The position numbers and the translations under genes were made by a program. From Desulfonema limicola (GTDB lineage Bacteria > Desulfobacterota > Desulfobacteria > Desulfobacterales > DYRC01): DNA of 5,107 bases. Shown one piece after another: positions 1 to 5,083 of the stretch. Location of the stretch: contig DYRC01000021.1 of the NCBI GenBank assembly GCA_020718925.1, forward strand, positions 18,580-23,686, given 5' to 3'. Numbering within the stretch: position 1 is the first letter of the stretch; the number at the start of each line of letters is the position of its first letter. The notes under the pieces are model-generated. The model was not told the origin of the DNA. It searched no databases and worked only from the letters and a program-made list of their open reading frames with translations.

Positions 1-428
1 GCCGGCGTATTCTCCGTAGTTTGTGCAATCTCTTCAATCTCTTTCTGAGATTTGGACAAGGCGCCGATATTGGATTCGATCTCATCCAATTGTTTGAGAT
101 TTTCCTTATCTGTCCATGATTTGGACAATTCTTTAAGTTTCAGAACAGACGGTTCTATATCTTCTTTCCACGCGTCAGAACGCTCTGTTTTAAACTCATT
201 TTTTCCTAAAATCACCCATCCGCGCAATGCTGCCAAAGAGCGGTTGACGCCGTTCAACATCATCAGAGATGAGCGTACCGCAGGAGATTGCTGTTCGGTA
301 AGATGGTTGATAACCGCCATGTTCTGTTCTGACTGCCATAACGTAATTCCTACCGAAATCGCAAAGATAAGCCCGATAATCCCATATCCCATGCCAATCT
401 TTACGCCGAGTCTGATATTATTCAACAT
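1..428 (-). CDS. Methyl-accepting chemotaxis protein, N-terminal part (cut by window edge)
   Basis: The first 142 codons of a chemoreceptor are present; the rest, including any HAMP and signalling domain, lies beyond position 1. Residues about 9-31 form one hydrophobic membrane segment (GMGYGIIGLIFAISVGITLW) after a short basic start (NNIRLGVK). The segment from about 32 onward is long, helical and charged, as in the four-helix-bundle ligand-binding domain of MCPs. It includes the stretch LRGWVILGKNEF near residues 68-79, which resembles the second-helix region of many such receptors. The sensor region should lie in the periplasm and pass a signal to the CheA/CheW array. The start is fixed by GGAG six bases upstream. 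The gene follows an exported repeat protein by only 10 bases on the same strand, so the two are probably co-translated. The MCP assignment rests on this N-terminal style only. A histidine kinase or other receptor with the same sensor domain is the alternative. Confidence 0.82.
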   Translation of the reverse strand, partial: MLNNIRLGVKIGMGYGIIGLIFAISVGITLWQSEQNMAVINHLTEQQSPAVRSSLMMLNGVNRSLAALRGWVILGKNEFKTERSDAWKEDIEPSVLKLKELSKSWTDKENLKQLDEIESNIGALSKSQKEIEEIAQTTENTP

Positions 429-434
429 GGTTTT

Positions 435-441
435 CTCCTTA
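435..441 (-). promoter_or_regulatory. Ribosome binding site overlapping the upstream stop codon
   Basis: The minus strand reads TAAGGAG, six bases before the chemoreceptor ATG. The TAA is the stop codon of the upstream exported repeat protein, so termination of one gene and initiation of the next happen at the same place. This arrangement usually means translational coupling and is the best evidence here that the two genes form one operon. Confidence 0.8.
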
Positions 442-1386
442 TTTGCCGAGTTGTTTCATCATGTCCTGCAAGGGCTTTACCTGAGATAGCAGATATCTTA
501 CCATCATGCCCTGACGATAGCTATCTGCCGGAGTTTTGCCGGATACCGGAATAGCCAGAGGCGTCGAACTGACAGTGCCGGTTCCCATTTTCAACAAATT
601 GAGTTCTGCAATGATAATCTGAGTCTGAACAAATACATCCGCAGGACTCAGATCATCATCTTTTGCAATTTCCGCAACAGGAACAACAGGAAGACCGAAA
701 TGTTCTCTCAGCGCATTAATATCCTGCCGAATTTTAAGACATATTCCGAATACCTCAGATGGTTTCATTTCAGCGGGAATGTCTTTAAGCGCATCAATCC
801 GAAATCTCTGAGCCGGATCAATCTGAGTCAGAATGGATTTGACATCCGATGTTGCACGAATCATCTGAGAAAAGACTTCATTGGGCGTAATTTTTTCCAA
901 CCCTGCCAATGTTCTCAATTTGATAAACACATCCAGATGTTTTCCGAAGACATCCGTAGGCGTTTTGCCCTCAAAATGACGCATATCACGGGGATAATCC
1001 TTAATTCCCCACGCCTCTGAAATCTTTTGTATCTCACGGACGATCATATCCCCCAGAAATTTTACGTCTTCCGGCACATAGTGCATAGGCGATGCGACTA
1101 TTCTGGGCATGGGGCGGATTTTTTCTTTTTTCTCCAATAAAATCAAAGTTTCGATATTCGCCACCGCTATCTGATACGGGTGCATCGGGTTGAGTCCGCT
1201 TTCTCTTTTTTTAAGCAGTCTCACGTCTTTGATTCCTCTGATGTCAAGCAGGACATCCACGCCCCTTTCCGCAAGCTCTGCGGCTGCAAACGCATCGCTC
1301 GGAGTCGTCTCTTTGGTCTCAGCAGCAATGCTGTAAGCGGTACTCCATAGTATTACAAAACTTATTAAAATCAGAATTTTTTTCAT
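439..1386 (-). CDS. Exported protein with eight TPxDVF helical repeats, unknown function
   Basis: I do not recognise a named family. The protein is 315 residues from the preferred start. It begins with a clear signal peptide: MKK, a hydrophobic core (ILILISFVILW), then STAYSIAAE with a likely cleavage after SIAA. The mature part is built from a repeated motif, [TS]-P-x-[DE]-V-[FY], followed by about 15 residues of amphipathic helix. The motif prolines are at 29, 67, 105, 143, 168, 209, 248 and 286. Spacings are 38, 38, 38, 25, 41, 39 and 38. Good copies read KTPTDVF, ITPNEVF, MKPSEVF, LSPADVF and KTPADSY. Linkers between helices are often proline-rich (for example LPVVPVAEIAK). There are no other membrane segments, so a periplasmic location is likely. 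It is followed after 10 bases by a chemoreceptor, suggesting a role in sensing or presenting a ligand; that is inference. The start two codons upstream (position 1392) touches the GGAG directly and is unlikely to be used. Confidence 0.88.
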   Translation of the reverse strand: MKKILILISFVILWSTAYSIAAETKETTPSDAFAAAELAERGVDVLLDIRGIKDVRLLKKRESGLNPMHPYQIAVANIETLILLEKKEKIRPMPRIVASPMHYVPEDVKFLGDMIVREIQKISEAWGIKDYPRDMRHFEGKTPTDVFGKHLDVFIKLRTLAGLEKITPNEVFSQMIRATSDVKSILTQIDPAQRFRIDALKDIPAEMKPSEVFGICLKIRQDINALREHFGLPVVPVAEIAKDDDLSPADVFVQTQIIIAELNLLKMGTGTVSSTPLAIPVSGKTPADSYRQGMMVRYLLSQVKPLQDMMKQLGK

Positions 1387-1392
1387 GTTCAT

Positions 1393-1398
1393 CTCCTT
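1393..1398 (-). promoter_or_regulatory. Ribosome binding site that selects the second ATG
   Basis: The minus strand reads AAGGAG, then ATGAAC, then ATGAAA. The first ATG follows the Shine-Dalgarno sequence with no spacer. The second lies six bases away, a normal spacing, and begins the classic signal-peptide start MKK. I therefore place the start at 1386 and not 1392. Confidence 0.7.
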
Positions 1399-1405
1399 AT
1401 GTCCG

Positions 1406-1489
1406 TAACCCCTCCCCCGACCCCTCCCCTGAAAGGAGAGGGGAGAGACACCCCCCCTGCCCTTTCAGGGAAGGGGGGCAGGGGGGTTA
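1406..1489. repeat. GC-rich imperfect inverted repeat between larB and the repeat-protein gene
   Basis: An 84-base element runs from TAACCCC to GGGGTTA. Its outer arms are related, both carrying TAACCCC at the end and TGAAAGG inside. It contains two hairpins. The first has arms at 1421-1430 and about 1434-1443 around a GAAA loop, with one mismatch. The second is a perfect 11-bp stem, CCCCCCTGCCC (1452-1462) with GGGCAGGGGGG (1476-1486). The right end includes the larB stop codon. There is no T-run after the hairpins in either direction, so it is not a standard intrinsic terminator, although it could pause or protect a transcript. It looks like a dispersed REP-type palindromic repeat; copies elsewhere cannot be checked from this window. 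Confidence 0.75.
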
Positions 1490-2236
1490 GGTTCTGTTAA
1501 TCATAGCAGCCATGTAACCCGCGCCGAATCCGTTATCAATATTTACCACAGCCACGTTTGAACTGCAACTGTTGAGCATGGCAAACAATGCAGTCAGCCC
1601 GCCGAAACTCACGCCATAGCCGATGCTGGTAGGAACGGCAATCACCGGACGGCTGACCATTCCGGCAACCACGCTGGGCAAAGCACCTTCCATTCCCGCG
1701 ACCACAATCAGCACCGTTGCCTCTTCGATTTGTTTCCGATAATGAAGCAGACGATGAATGCCTGCCACGCCGACATCGAAAATGGTTTCAACATGATTTC
1801 CCATTGCTTCGGCAGTCAGTTGCGCTTCTCTTGCCACCGGAATATCCGATGTTCCGGCAGATAATATCAGGATATTTCCCCGTCCGTGTATGGGAATGTC
1901 GCCTTGTTTGAGAATCAGCATTCGGGCGTCCGGATGATATTTGACATCAGGAGTACGCGCTATGACCGATTCGGCTTTTTCAGCATCCACCCGCGTTACG
2001 AGAATCACATTTTCCTGAACGCGCATTTTTTCCATAATACCGGCAATTTGTTCGGCGGTTTTTCCCTGACCGAAAATCACTTCAGGAAAACCCTTGCGTA
2101 AAGACCGGTGATGATCTATACGGGCATAATCAATATTTTCAAAAGGAAGGCGGGCAAGGGATGTTGCGGCATCTTCAACAGATGTTTTGCCGTCAGCCAC
2201 AGAAGTTAAAAGCTGGTGTAATGAGATAATATCCAT
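1487..2236 (-). CDS. larB: LarB, pyridinium-3,5-biscarboxylic acid mononucleotide synthase
   Basis: LarB carries out the first step of nickel-pincer nucleotide synthesis. It carboxylates the pyridinium ring of nicotinic acid adenine dinucleotide and hydrolyses the product to P2CMN and AMP; LarE and LarC then add sulfur and nickel. At 249 residues the protein is of normal family length. Residues about 1-115 are the N-terminal region typical of LarB (PFENIDYARIDHHRSLRKGFP, then PEVIFGQGKT). From about residue 120 comes a PurE-like Rossmann-type domain: ILILSAGTSDIPVAREA, FDVGVAGIHRL, VVAGMEGALPSVVAG, VPTSIGYGVSFGG and NSCSSNVAVVNIDNGFGAG. C224 and E183 fit the family's catalytic cysteine and glutamate, with the same 41-residue spacing I recall for the Lactobacillus enzyme. 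The ATG has only a weak AGGA ten bases upstream. No larC or larE is visible here. It points away from kdsB and toward the exported-protein/chemoreceptor pair. Confidence 0.95.
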   Translation of the reverse strand: MDIISLHQLLTSVADGKTSVEDAATSLARLPFENIDYARIDHHRSLRKGFPEVIFGQGKTAEQIAGIMEKMRVQENVILVTRVDAEKAESVIARTPDVKYHPDARMLILKQGDIPIHGRGNILILSAGTSDIPVAREAQLTAEAMGNHVETIFDVGVAGIHRLLHYRKQIEEATVLIVVAGMEGALPSVVAGMVSRPVIAVPTSIGYGVSFGGLTALFAMLNSCSSNVAVVNIDNGFGAGYMAAMINRT

Positions 2237-2284
2237 AGTTTCAAATTCCTGATTTCAAGTTTAGGGACTCGGAATCAATAAAAA

Positions 2285-2431
2285 TATCCCATTACCCGGA
2301 AATGTTACCCGGAAATATTACCCGGAAATGAATTTCCGGGCTATTATGTGCCGTCCCTACGGGACTTTTTCTGTCCTGTAAGGACAAGCCTGTAATAGAC
2401 CGGCAATTTATTGCCGGGAATCGGTGGGATA
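2285..2431. repeat. Composite palindromic repeat element between larB and kdsB
   Basis: This 147-base stretch contains nested inverted repeats. The outer ends are a perfect 7-bp inverted pair, TATCCCA (2285-2291) and TGGGATA (2425-2431). Inside are CCCGGAAAT/ATTTCCGGG (2321-2329 with 2332-2340), GTCCC/GGGAC (2353-2357 with 2361-2365), GTCCT/AGGAC (2373-2377 with 2381-2385) and CCGGCAAT/ATTGCCGG (2400-2407 with 2410-2417). Nothing in it looks coding. Its design resembles dispersed palindromic repeats or small non-autonomous elements of bacterial intergenic regions. The element takes up more than half of the 261-base gap between the divergent genes. I see no convincing promoter in the remaining parts. 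Confidence 0.75.
2292..2330 (+). repeat. Three tandem 13-bp repeats (TTACCCGGAAATR)
   Basis: Three head-to-tail copies occur at 2292-2304, 2305-2317 and 2318-2330, identical except for the last base of the middle copy. Each copy carries CCCGGAAAT, the left arm of the hairpin whose right arm (ATTTCCGGG) follows once at 2332-2340. Any of the three could pair with that arm. This suggests expansion of the left arm by slippage. Confidence 0.85.
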
Positions 2432-2497
2432 AATATTTCTTTCCGAATCCCTTATGAATGAGTTTATCACTCAAAAAGACGAAATGCGAGTAAAAAA

Positions 2498-3232
2498 ATG
2501 AAAATTGTTGCGATTATCCCGTCCAGATACGGCTCCAGCCGGTTTGACGGAAAGCCTTTGGCACTGATTTGCGGCAAGCCCATGATTTGCCATGTGTATG
2601 AGCGAACCGCGCGGGCAAAACAAATCAGCGACGTGTTTGTCGCTACGGATGATGCAAGAATTTTCAATGCGGTCAATGCGTTTGGCGGAAAAGCCCTGAT
2701 GACCGGCGAAAAAAATCGCTCCGGCACGGATCGGGCTGCCGAAGCCGCAGACATGCTCAACCTTGCGCCGGAGGATATTATCGTCAATATTCAGGGAGAT
2801 CAGCCGCTGATAAATCCGCGCTGTATTGATGATGTTATTACGCCGTTAGTAAACACACCAGACATCGGCATGACCACTCTGGCGTTCAAAATTATCAATC
2901 CGAGAGAAATCACCGATCCCAAGGACGTGAAAGTAACGTTTGATCGCAACGGATTTGCCCTGTATTTTTCACGCGCTTCAATTCCTTTCGGGCGGGATAT
3001 ATCCACAATTTTCGATACATACAAACATCTGGGCGTATATGCCTATACCCGGCGTTTTTTGGAAATTTTCAGGAATCTGCCTGAAGGAATATTGGAAAAT
3101 ATCGAAAAATTGGAGCAGCTTCGGGCTTTGGAATACGGATATAAAATCAAAGTGGTGATTACGGAATATGATTCTCCGGAAGTTGATCTGCCTTCGGATA
3201 TTGCCCGCATTGAAACGCTTCTCAATCTTTAA
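2498..3232 (+). CDS. kdsB: 3-deoxy-manno-octulosonate cytidylyltransferase (CMP-KDO synthetase)
   Basis: The enzyme activates KDO with CTP to give CMP-KDO and pyrophosphate in the cytoplasm, feeding lipid A/core assembly. The 244 residues match the family's usual size. The nucleotide-binding start is IIPSRYGSSRFDGKPL (residues 6-21), then GKPMICHVYERT, FVATDDARI and RSGTDRAAEA (74-83). NIQGDQPLI (97-105) carries the metal-binding D101. KVTFDRNGFALYFSRASIPF (145-164), YKHLGVYAY and EKLEQLRALEYG (203-214) follow, with a C-terminal VD (229-230) where the family has its second metal aspartate. Most relatives read QGDEP and PGKPL where this one reads QGDQP and FDGKPL; both changes look conservative. 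The ribosome binding site is weak (GAG, seven bases upstream). A 15-codon reading frame at 2454-2501 overlaps the start as ATGA. The gene diverges from larB and converges on the response regulator with overlapping stops. Confidence 0.96.
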   Translation: MKIVAIIPSRYGSSRFDGKPLALICGKPMICHVYERTARAKQISDVFVATDDARIFNAVNAFGGKALMTGEKNRSGTDRAAEAADMLNLAPEDIIVNIQGDQPLINPRCIDDVITPLVNTPDIGMTTLAFKIINPREITDPKDVKVTFDRNGFALYFSRASIPFGRDISTIFDTYKHLGVYAYTRRFLEIFRNLPEGILENIEKLEQLRALEYGYKIKVVITEYDSPEVDLPSDIARIETLLNL

Positions 3233-3612
3233 CGCCTTCTCCACCGCTCAATTCTGTTAAACGCATCTTCTGCCGCCCTTAACAAAATTTCCAGTTTCAT
3301 AGGCTTGACAAAATAATCGTCAAAGCCTGCTTCACGGCAGTTAATCAGTTCAAATAAAGACGCAAACCCGGTCAATGCGTAAATGATAGCCGTAGGATTA
3401 TCTTTTTTTATATATCGGCATAAATCAAGTCCGTTCATTTTCGGCAGATTTAAGTCTAAAAACATGACCTGAACAAATTCGTGTCTGAGCATTTCCAAAG
3501 CATCTTCAGCGTTTTCCGTCATCCTGACCGTATAGCCCATCCCGGAGAACGCATCATTGAAAATTTCCCGAATCAACGCATCATCATCCACAAAGAGAAT
3601 TTCCATGCCCAT
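3229..3612 (-). CDS. Single-domain response regulator (CheY-like receiver)
   Basis: The 127-residue protein is a complete receiver domain with no output domain. The acidic metal-binding cluster is FVDDD (D9-D11) and the phosphoacceptor is D53 in VMFLDLNLPKMNG. The switch threonine is T81 in ALTGFA and the conserved lysine is K103 in FVKP. All key residues are present, so phosphorylation by a histidine kinase or hybrid kinase is expected. Output would come from protein contact or a phosphorelay, not DNA binding. The C-terminus ends in a basic tail (RIERWRRR). The start at 3612 has AGGAG seven bases upstream; the ATG two codons further in is the alternative. Its own promoter is proposed at 3655-3683. 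It ends tail to tail with kdsB, sharing TTAA. No partner kinase is visible, and a link to the chemoreceptor at the left of the window is possible but unsupported. Confidence 0.95.
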   Translation of the reverse strand: MGMEILFVDDDALIREIFNDAFSGMGYTVRMTENAEDALEMLRHEFVQVMFLDLNLPKMNGLDLCRYIKKDNPTAIIYALTGFASLFELINCREAGFDDYFVKPMKLEILLRAAEDAFNRIERWRRR

Positions 3613-3654
3613 TACCTTTCTCCTATTCGCCTATATTTTTAATATGCAGGTATT

Positions 3655-3683
3655 AACTTACTCCTAAAGTGTCAGTGTGTCAA
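3655..3683 (-). promoter_or_regulatory. Probable sigma-70-type promoter for the response regulator
   Basis: On the minus strand a perfect -35 hexamer TTGACA (3683-3678) is followed after 17 bases by TAAGTT (3660-3655), a weak -10 with three of six consensus positions. Transcription would start near 3648, leaving a leader of about 36 bases with the AGGAG site. The -35 sits directly after a run of nine T (3690-3682) downstream of the ankyrin gene. The leader also contains the AT-rich palindrome ATATT-TTT-AATAT (3633-3645). Confidence 0.45.
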
Positions 3684-3705
3684 AAAAAAAGTCAGTCTTC
3701 ACAAT

Positions 3706-5016
3706 TCATTTAAACAGAAGTTCTCTGATCTCGCGGTTATCCGTACATTCGGCAGCAGTTTTTCCATTCTTATTTTTTATACTTCTGTCCGCACCATGCG
3801 TAAGCAGAAGCTTTACAATATCAACATCCCCTTTTTCTGCTGCAATATGAAGCGGCGTGTCATAAAATGTATCATGGACTTTGTTGACCGCAGCACCTGC
3901 TCTGAGCAGCATTTCGGTTTTTTTATAATTTCTGCTTTCTATGGCATCACGCAGATAAATATCTGCAAATAAACTCGGGGCTTTATGGCGTATCAGAAGC
4001 TCGGAAATATCATCATAATCAAGGTATAATGAAAAATCCAGGGCGAATCCTCCGAAGTGTGCATCTGTATTCAGGACAGCGCCTTTTTTAATGAGATATG
4101 ATGCAAACTCGTAATTATTATGCGTAATTGTCCGATGAAGAGGCGTCATTTTTTCAAACTGAATTCTGTTCACATCACCATGAACCAGTTTGCTGGCATA
4201 AGATTGCTGATTGTTTCTGTATCTGAACGGCTGAAAAAAATAATACGTTGTGGTGTTAATATCCGCGCCGCCTTCAATCAGAATATGTGCTGCATCAAAA
4301 TTTTTATTATCAATGGCTGTTTCGAGCGGAGTTTTACTTTCACTTACTTGTCCGCGAGTATTAATAATGGCGCCGTTAGCCAATAATACGGGTATATTTT
4401 TTGCGGCTCCCATGTAAGCTGCGCGATGAAGCGGCGTATTATCCGGCAGCCCGGCATTGACGTCCGCGCCTTTTTCTATCAGGAGTTTTATGATTTCGGC
4501 GTTATCATCTGCACACACGGCTTTGTGAAGCGGTGTTTCTTTACGGTTGTCTGAGGCGTTCACGTCCGCGCGGTTTTTGATAAGAAACCGGATAATTTCT
4601 ATGTTGTTTTTTCTGCCGCACACATTCATCAACGGAGTTGTCCGGTCAGCGCCGCCATGTACGTCAATCATCGCGCCGTTTCTGATAAGAAGATCAGCCA
4701 GCTTTAAGGCAGTATTTTCATCGTAAAGCGCGACCGAGTAATGAAGCGGCGTTAATCCGGTATTGTCAGGCGTGTTCACGTTCGCTCCTGATCGGATCAG
4801 TAATTCCGCAACCGCAGCAGCATCCTTGTTGTATTTTATTGCAGTTATAAGCGGCGGTTCTCCGTTACGCGCTTTCTGATTGACATCCGCTCCTTTTTTT
4901 ATGGCAATCGCTATCTTGTCTATGCTCTGATCTTTTACTGTGTCATTAAAGGATGAAAAGATAAACGCAGCAAAAACTGAGTGCAGAATCAGCATGGTAA
5001 AATTCATGTATGGCAT
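3706..5016 (-). CDS. Ankyrin-repeat protein with hydrophobic N-terminus
   Basis: A 436-residue protein made almost wholly of ankyrin repeats, which act as protein-binding scaffolds. About ten or eleven repeats are visible. Clear copies carry TPLH or similar and end in GADVN-like turns: GANVN (77-81), TPLHYSV (89-95), RADVN (149-153), TPLHKAV (161-167), GADVN (183-187), TPLHRAA (194-200), GADIN (250-254), TPLHRTI (291-297), TPLHIAA (387-393) and GADRS (408-412). Between the repeats ending near 254 and starting near 290 lies a non-ankyrin insertion rich in aromatic residues (TTTYYFFQPFRYRNNQ). Residues 5-22 are hydrophobic (NFTMLILHSVFAAFIFSS) and may be a signal peptide or anchor. However, there is no basic residue before them and no obvious AxA cleavage site, so export is uncertain. 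GGAG eight bases upstream supports this start. The binding partner is unknown. The response regulator follows 93 bases downstream but appears to have its own promoter. Confidence 0.92.
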   Translation of the reverse strand: MPYMNFTMLILHSVFAAFIFSSFNDTVKDQSIDKIAIAIKKGADVNQKARNGEPPLITAIKYNKDAAAVAELLIRSGANVNTPDNTGLTPLHYSVALYDENTALKLADLLIRNGAMIDVHGGADRTTPLMNVCGRKNNIEIIRFLIKNRADVNASDNRKETPLHKAVCADDNAEIIKLLIEKGADVNAGLPDNTPLHRAAYMGAAKNIPVLLANGAIINTRGQVSESKTPLETAIDNKNFDAAHILIEGGADINTTTYYFFQPFRYRNNQQSYASKLVHGDVNRIQFEKMTPLHRTITHNNYEFASYLIKKGAVLNTDAHFGGFALDFSLYLDYDDISELLIRHKAPSLFADIYLRDAIESRNYKKTEMLLRAGAAVNKVHDTFYDTPLHIAAEKGDVDIVKLLLTHGADRSIKNKNGKTAAECTDNREIRELLFK

Positions 5017-5048
5017 ATTGTCGGCTCCGAGCAGAATTTGATTCCTGA

Positions 5049-5083
5049 AATATAAAAATAGCCGATTGTTTCTTGAAAAACAA
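5049..5083 (-). promoter_or_regulatory. Weak promoter with an overlapping palindrome upstream of the ankyrin gene
   Basis: On the minus strand TATATT (5054-5049) could be a -10, with TTCAAG (5077-5072) 17 bases upstream as a poor -35. An alternative pair is TTGTTT (5083-5078) with TATTTT, also spaced by 17. The -35 region lies in the 18-base palindrome TTGTTT-6-AAACAA (5066-5083), which could be a regulator binding site. The hexamers are individually weak, so this is a tentative call. Confidence 0.3.

Noticed and set aside
50..127. Direct repeat GATTTGGACAA at about 50-60 and 117-127
   Set aside because: It encodes the LSKS segments of two helical heptads in the chemoreceptor sensor region and is explained by protein sequence.
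52..489. Plus-strand open frame of 145 codons
   Set aside because: It lies opposite the chemoreceptor start and the end of the repeat protein, both of which have strong ribosome sites and recognisable protein features. It has no family resemblance of its own.
2247..2285. Promoter for larB on the minus strand
   Set aside because: Candidate hexamers (TTGATT, TAAACT) do not have acceptable spacing, so no promoter can be supported.
2353..2370. GTCCC-TAC-GGGAC hairpin followed by TTTTT, looking like a plus-strand terminator
   Set aside because: No plus-strand gene precedes it, the stem is only 5 bp, and it is better explained as part of the composite repeat between divergent genes.
2411..2439. 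TTGCCG-17-TATTTC as a promoter for kdsB
   Set aside because: Both hexamers are weak and the -35 lies within a hairpin arm of the repeat. The evidence is too poor for a feature. The small TGAGT/ACTCA palindrome at 2459-2473 is likewise not enough for an operator call.
2292..2474. Minus-strand 60-codon open frame in the larB-kdsB gap
   Set aside because: It reads straight through the palindromic element, starts on TTG without a clear ribosome site, and its protein merely reflects the repeat sequence.
3682..3705. Intrinsic terminator for the ankyrin gene at the nine-base T-run
   Set aside because: There is no convincing GC-rich stem immediately before the T-run, only a 4-bp CTTC/GAAG pairing.
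4120..4386. Plus-strand 88-codon frame inside the ankyrin gene
   Set aside because: It is opposite a clear ankyrin-repeat coding region and has no independent support.
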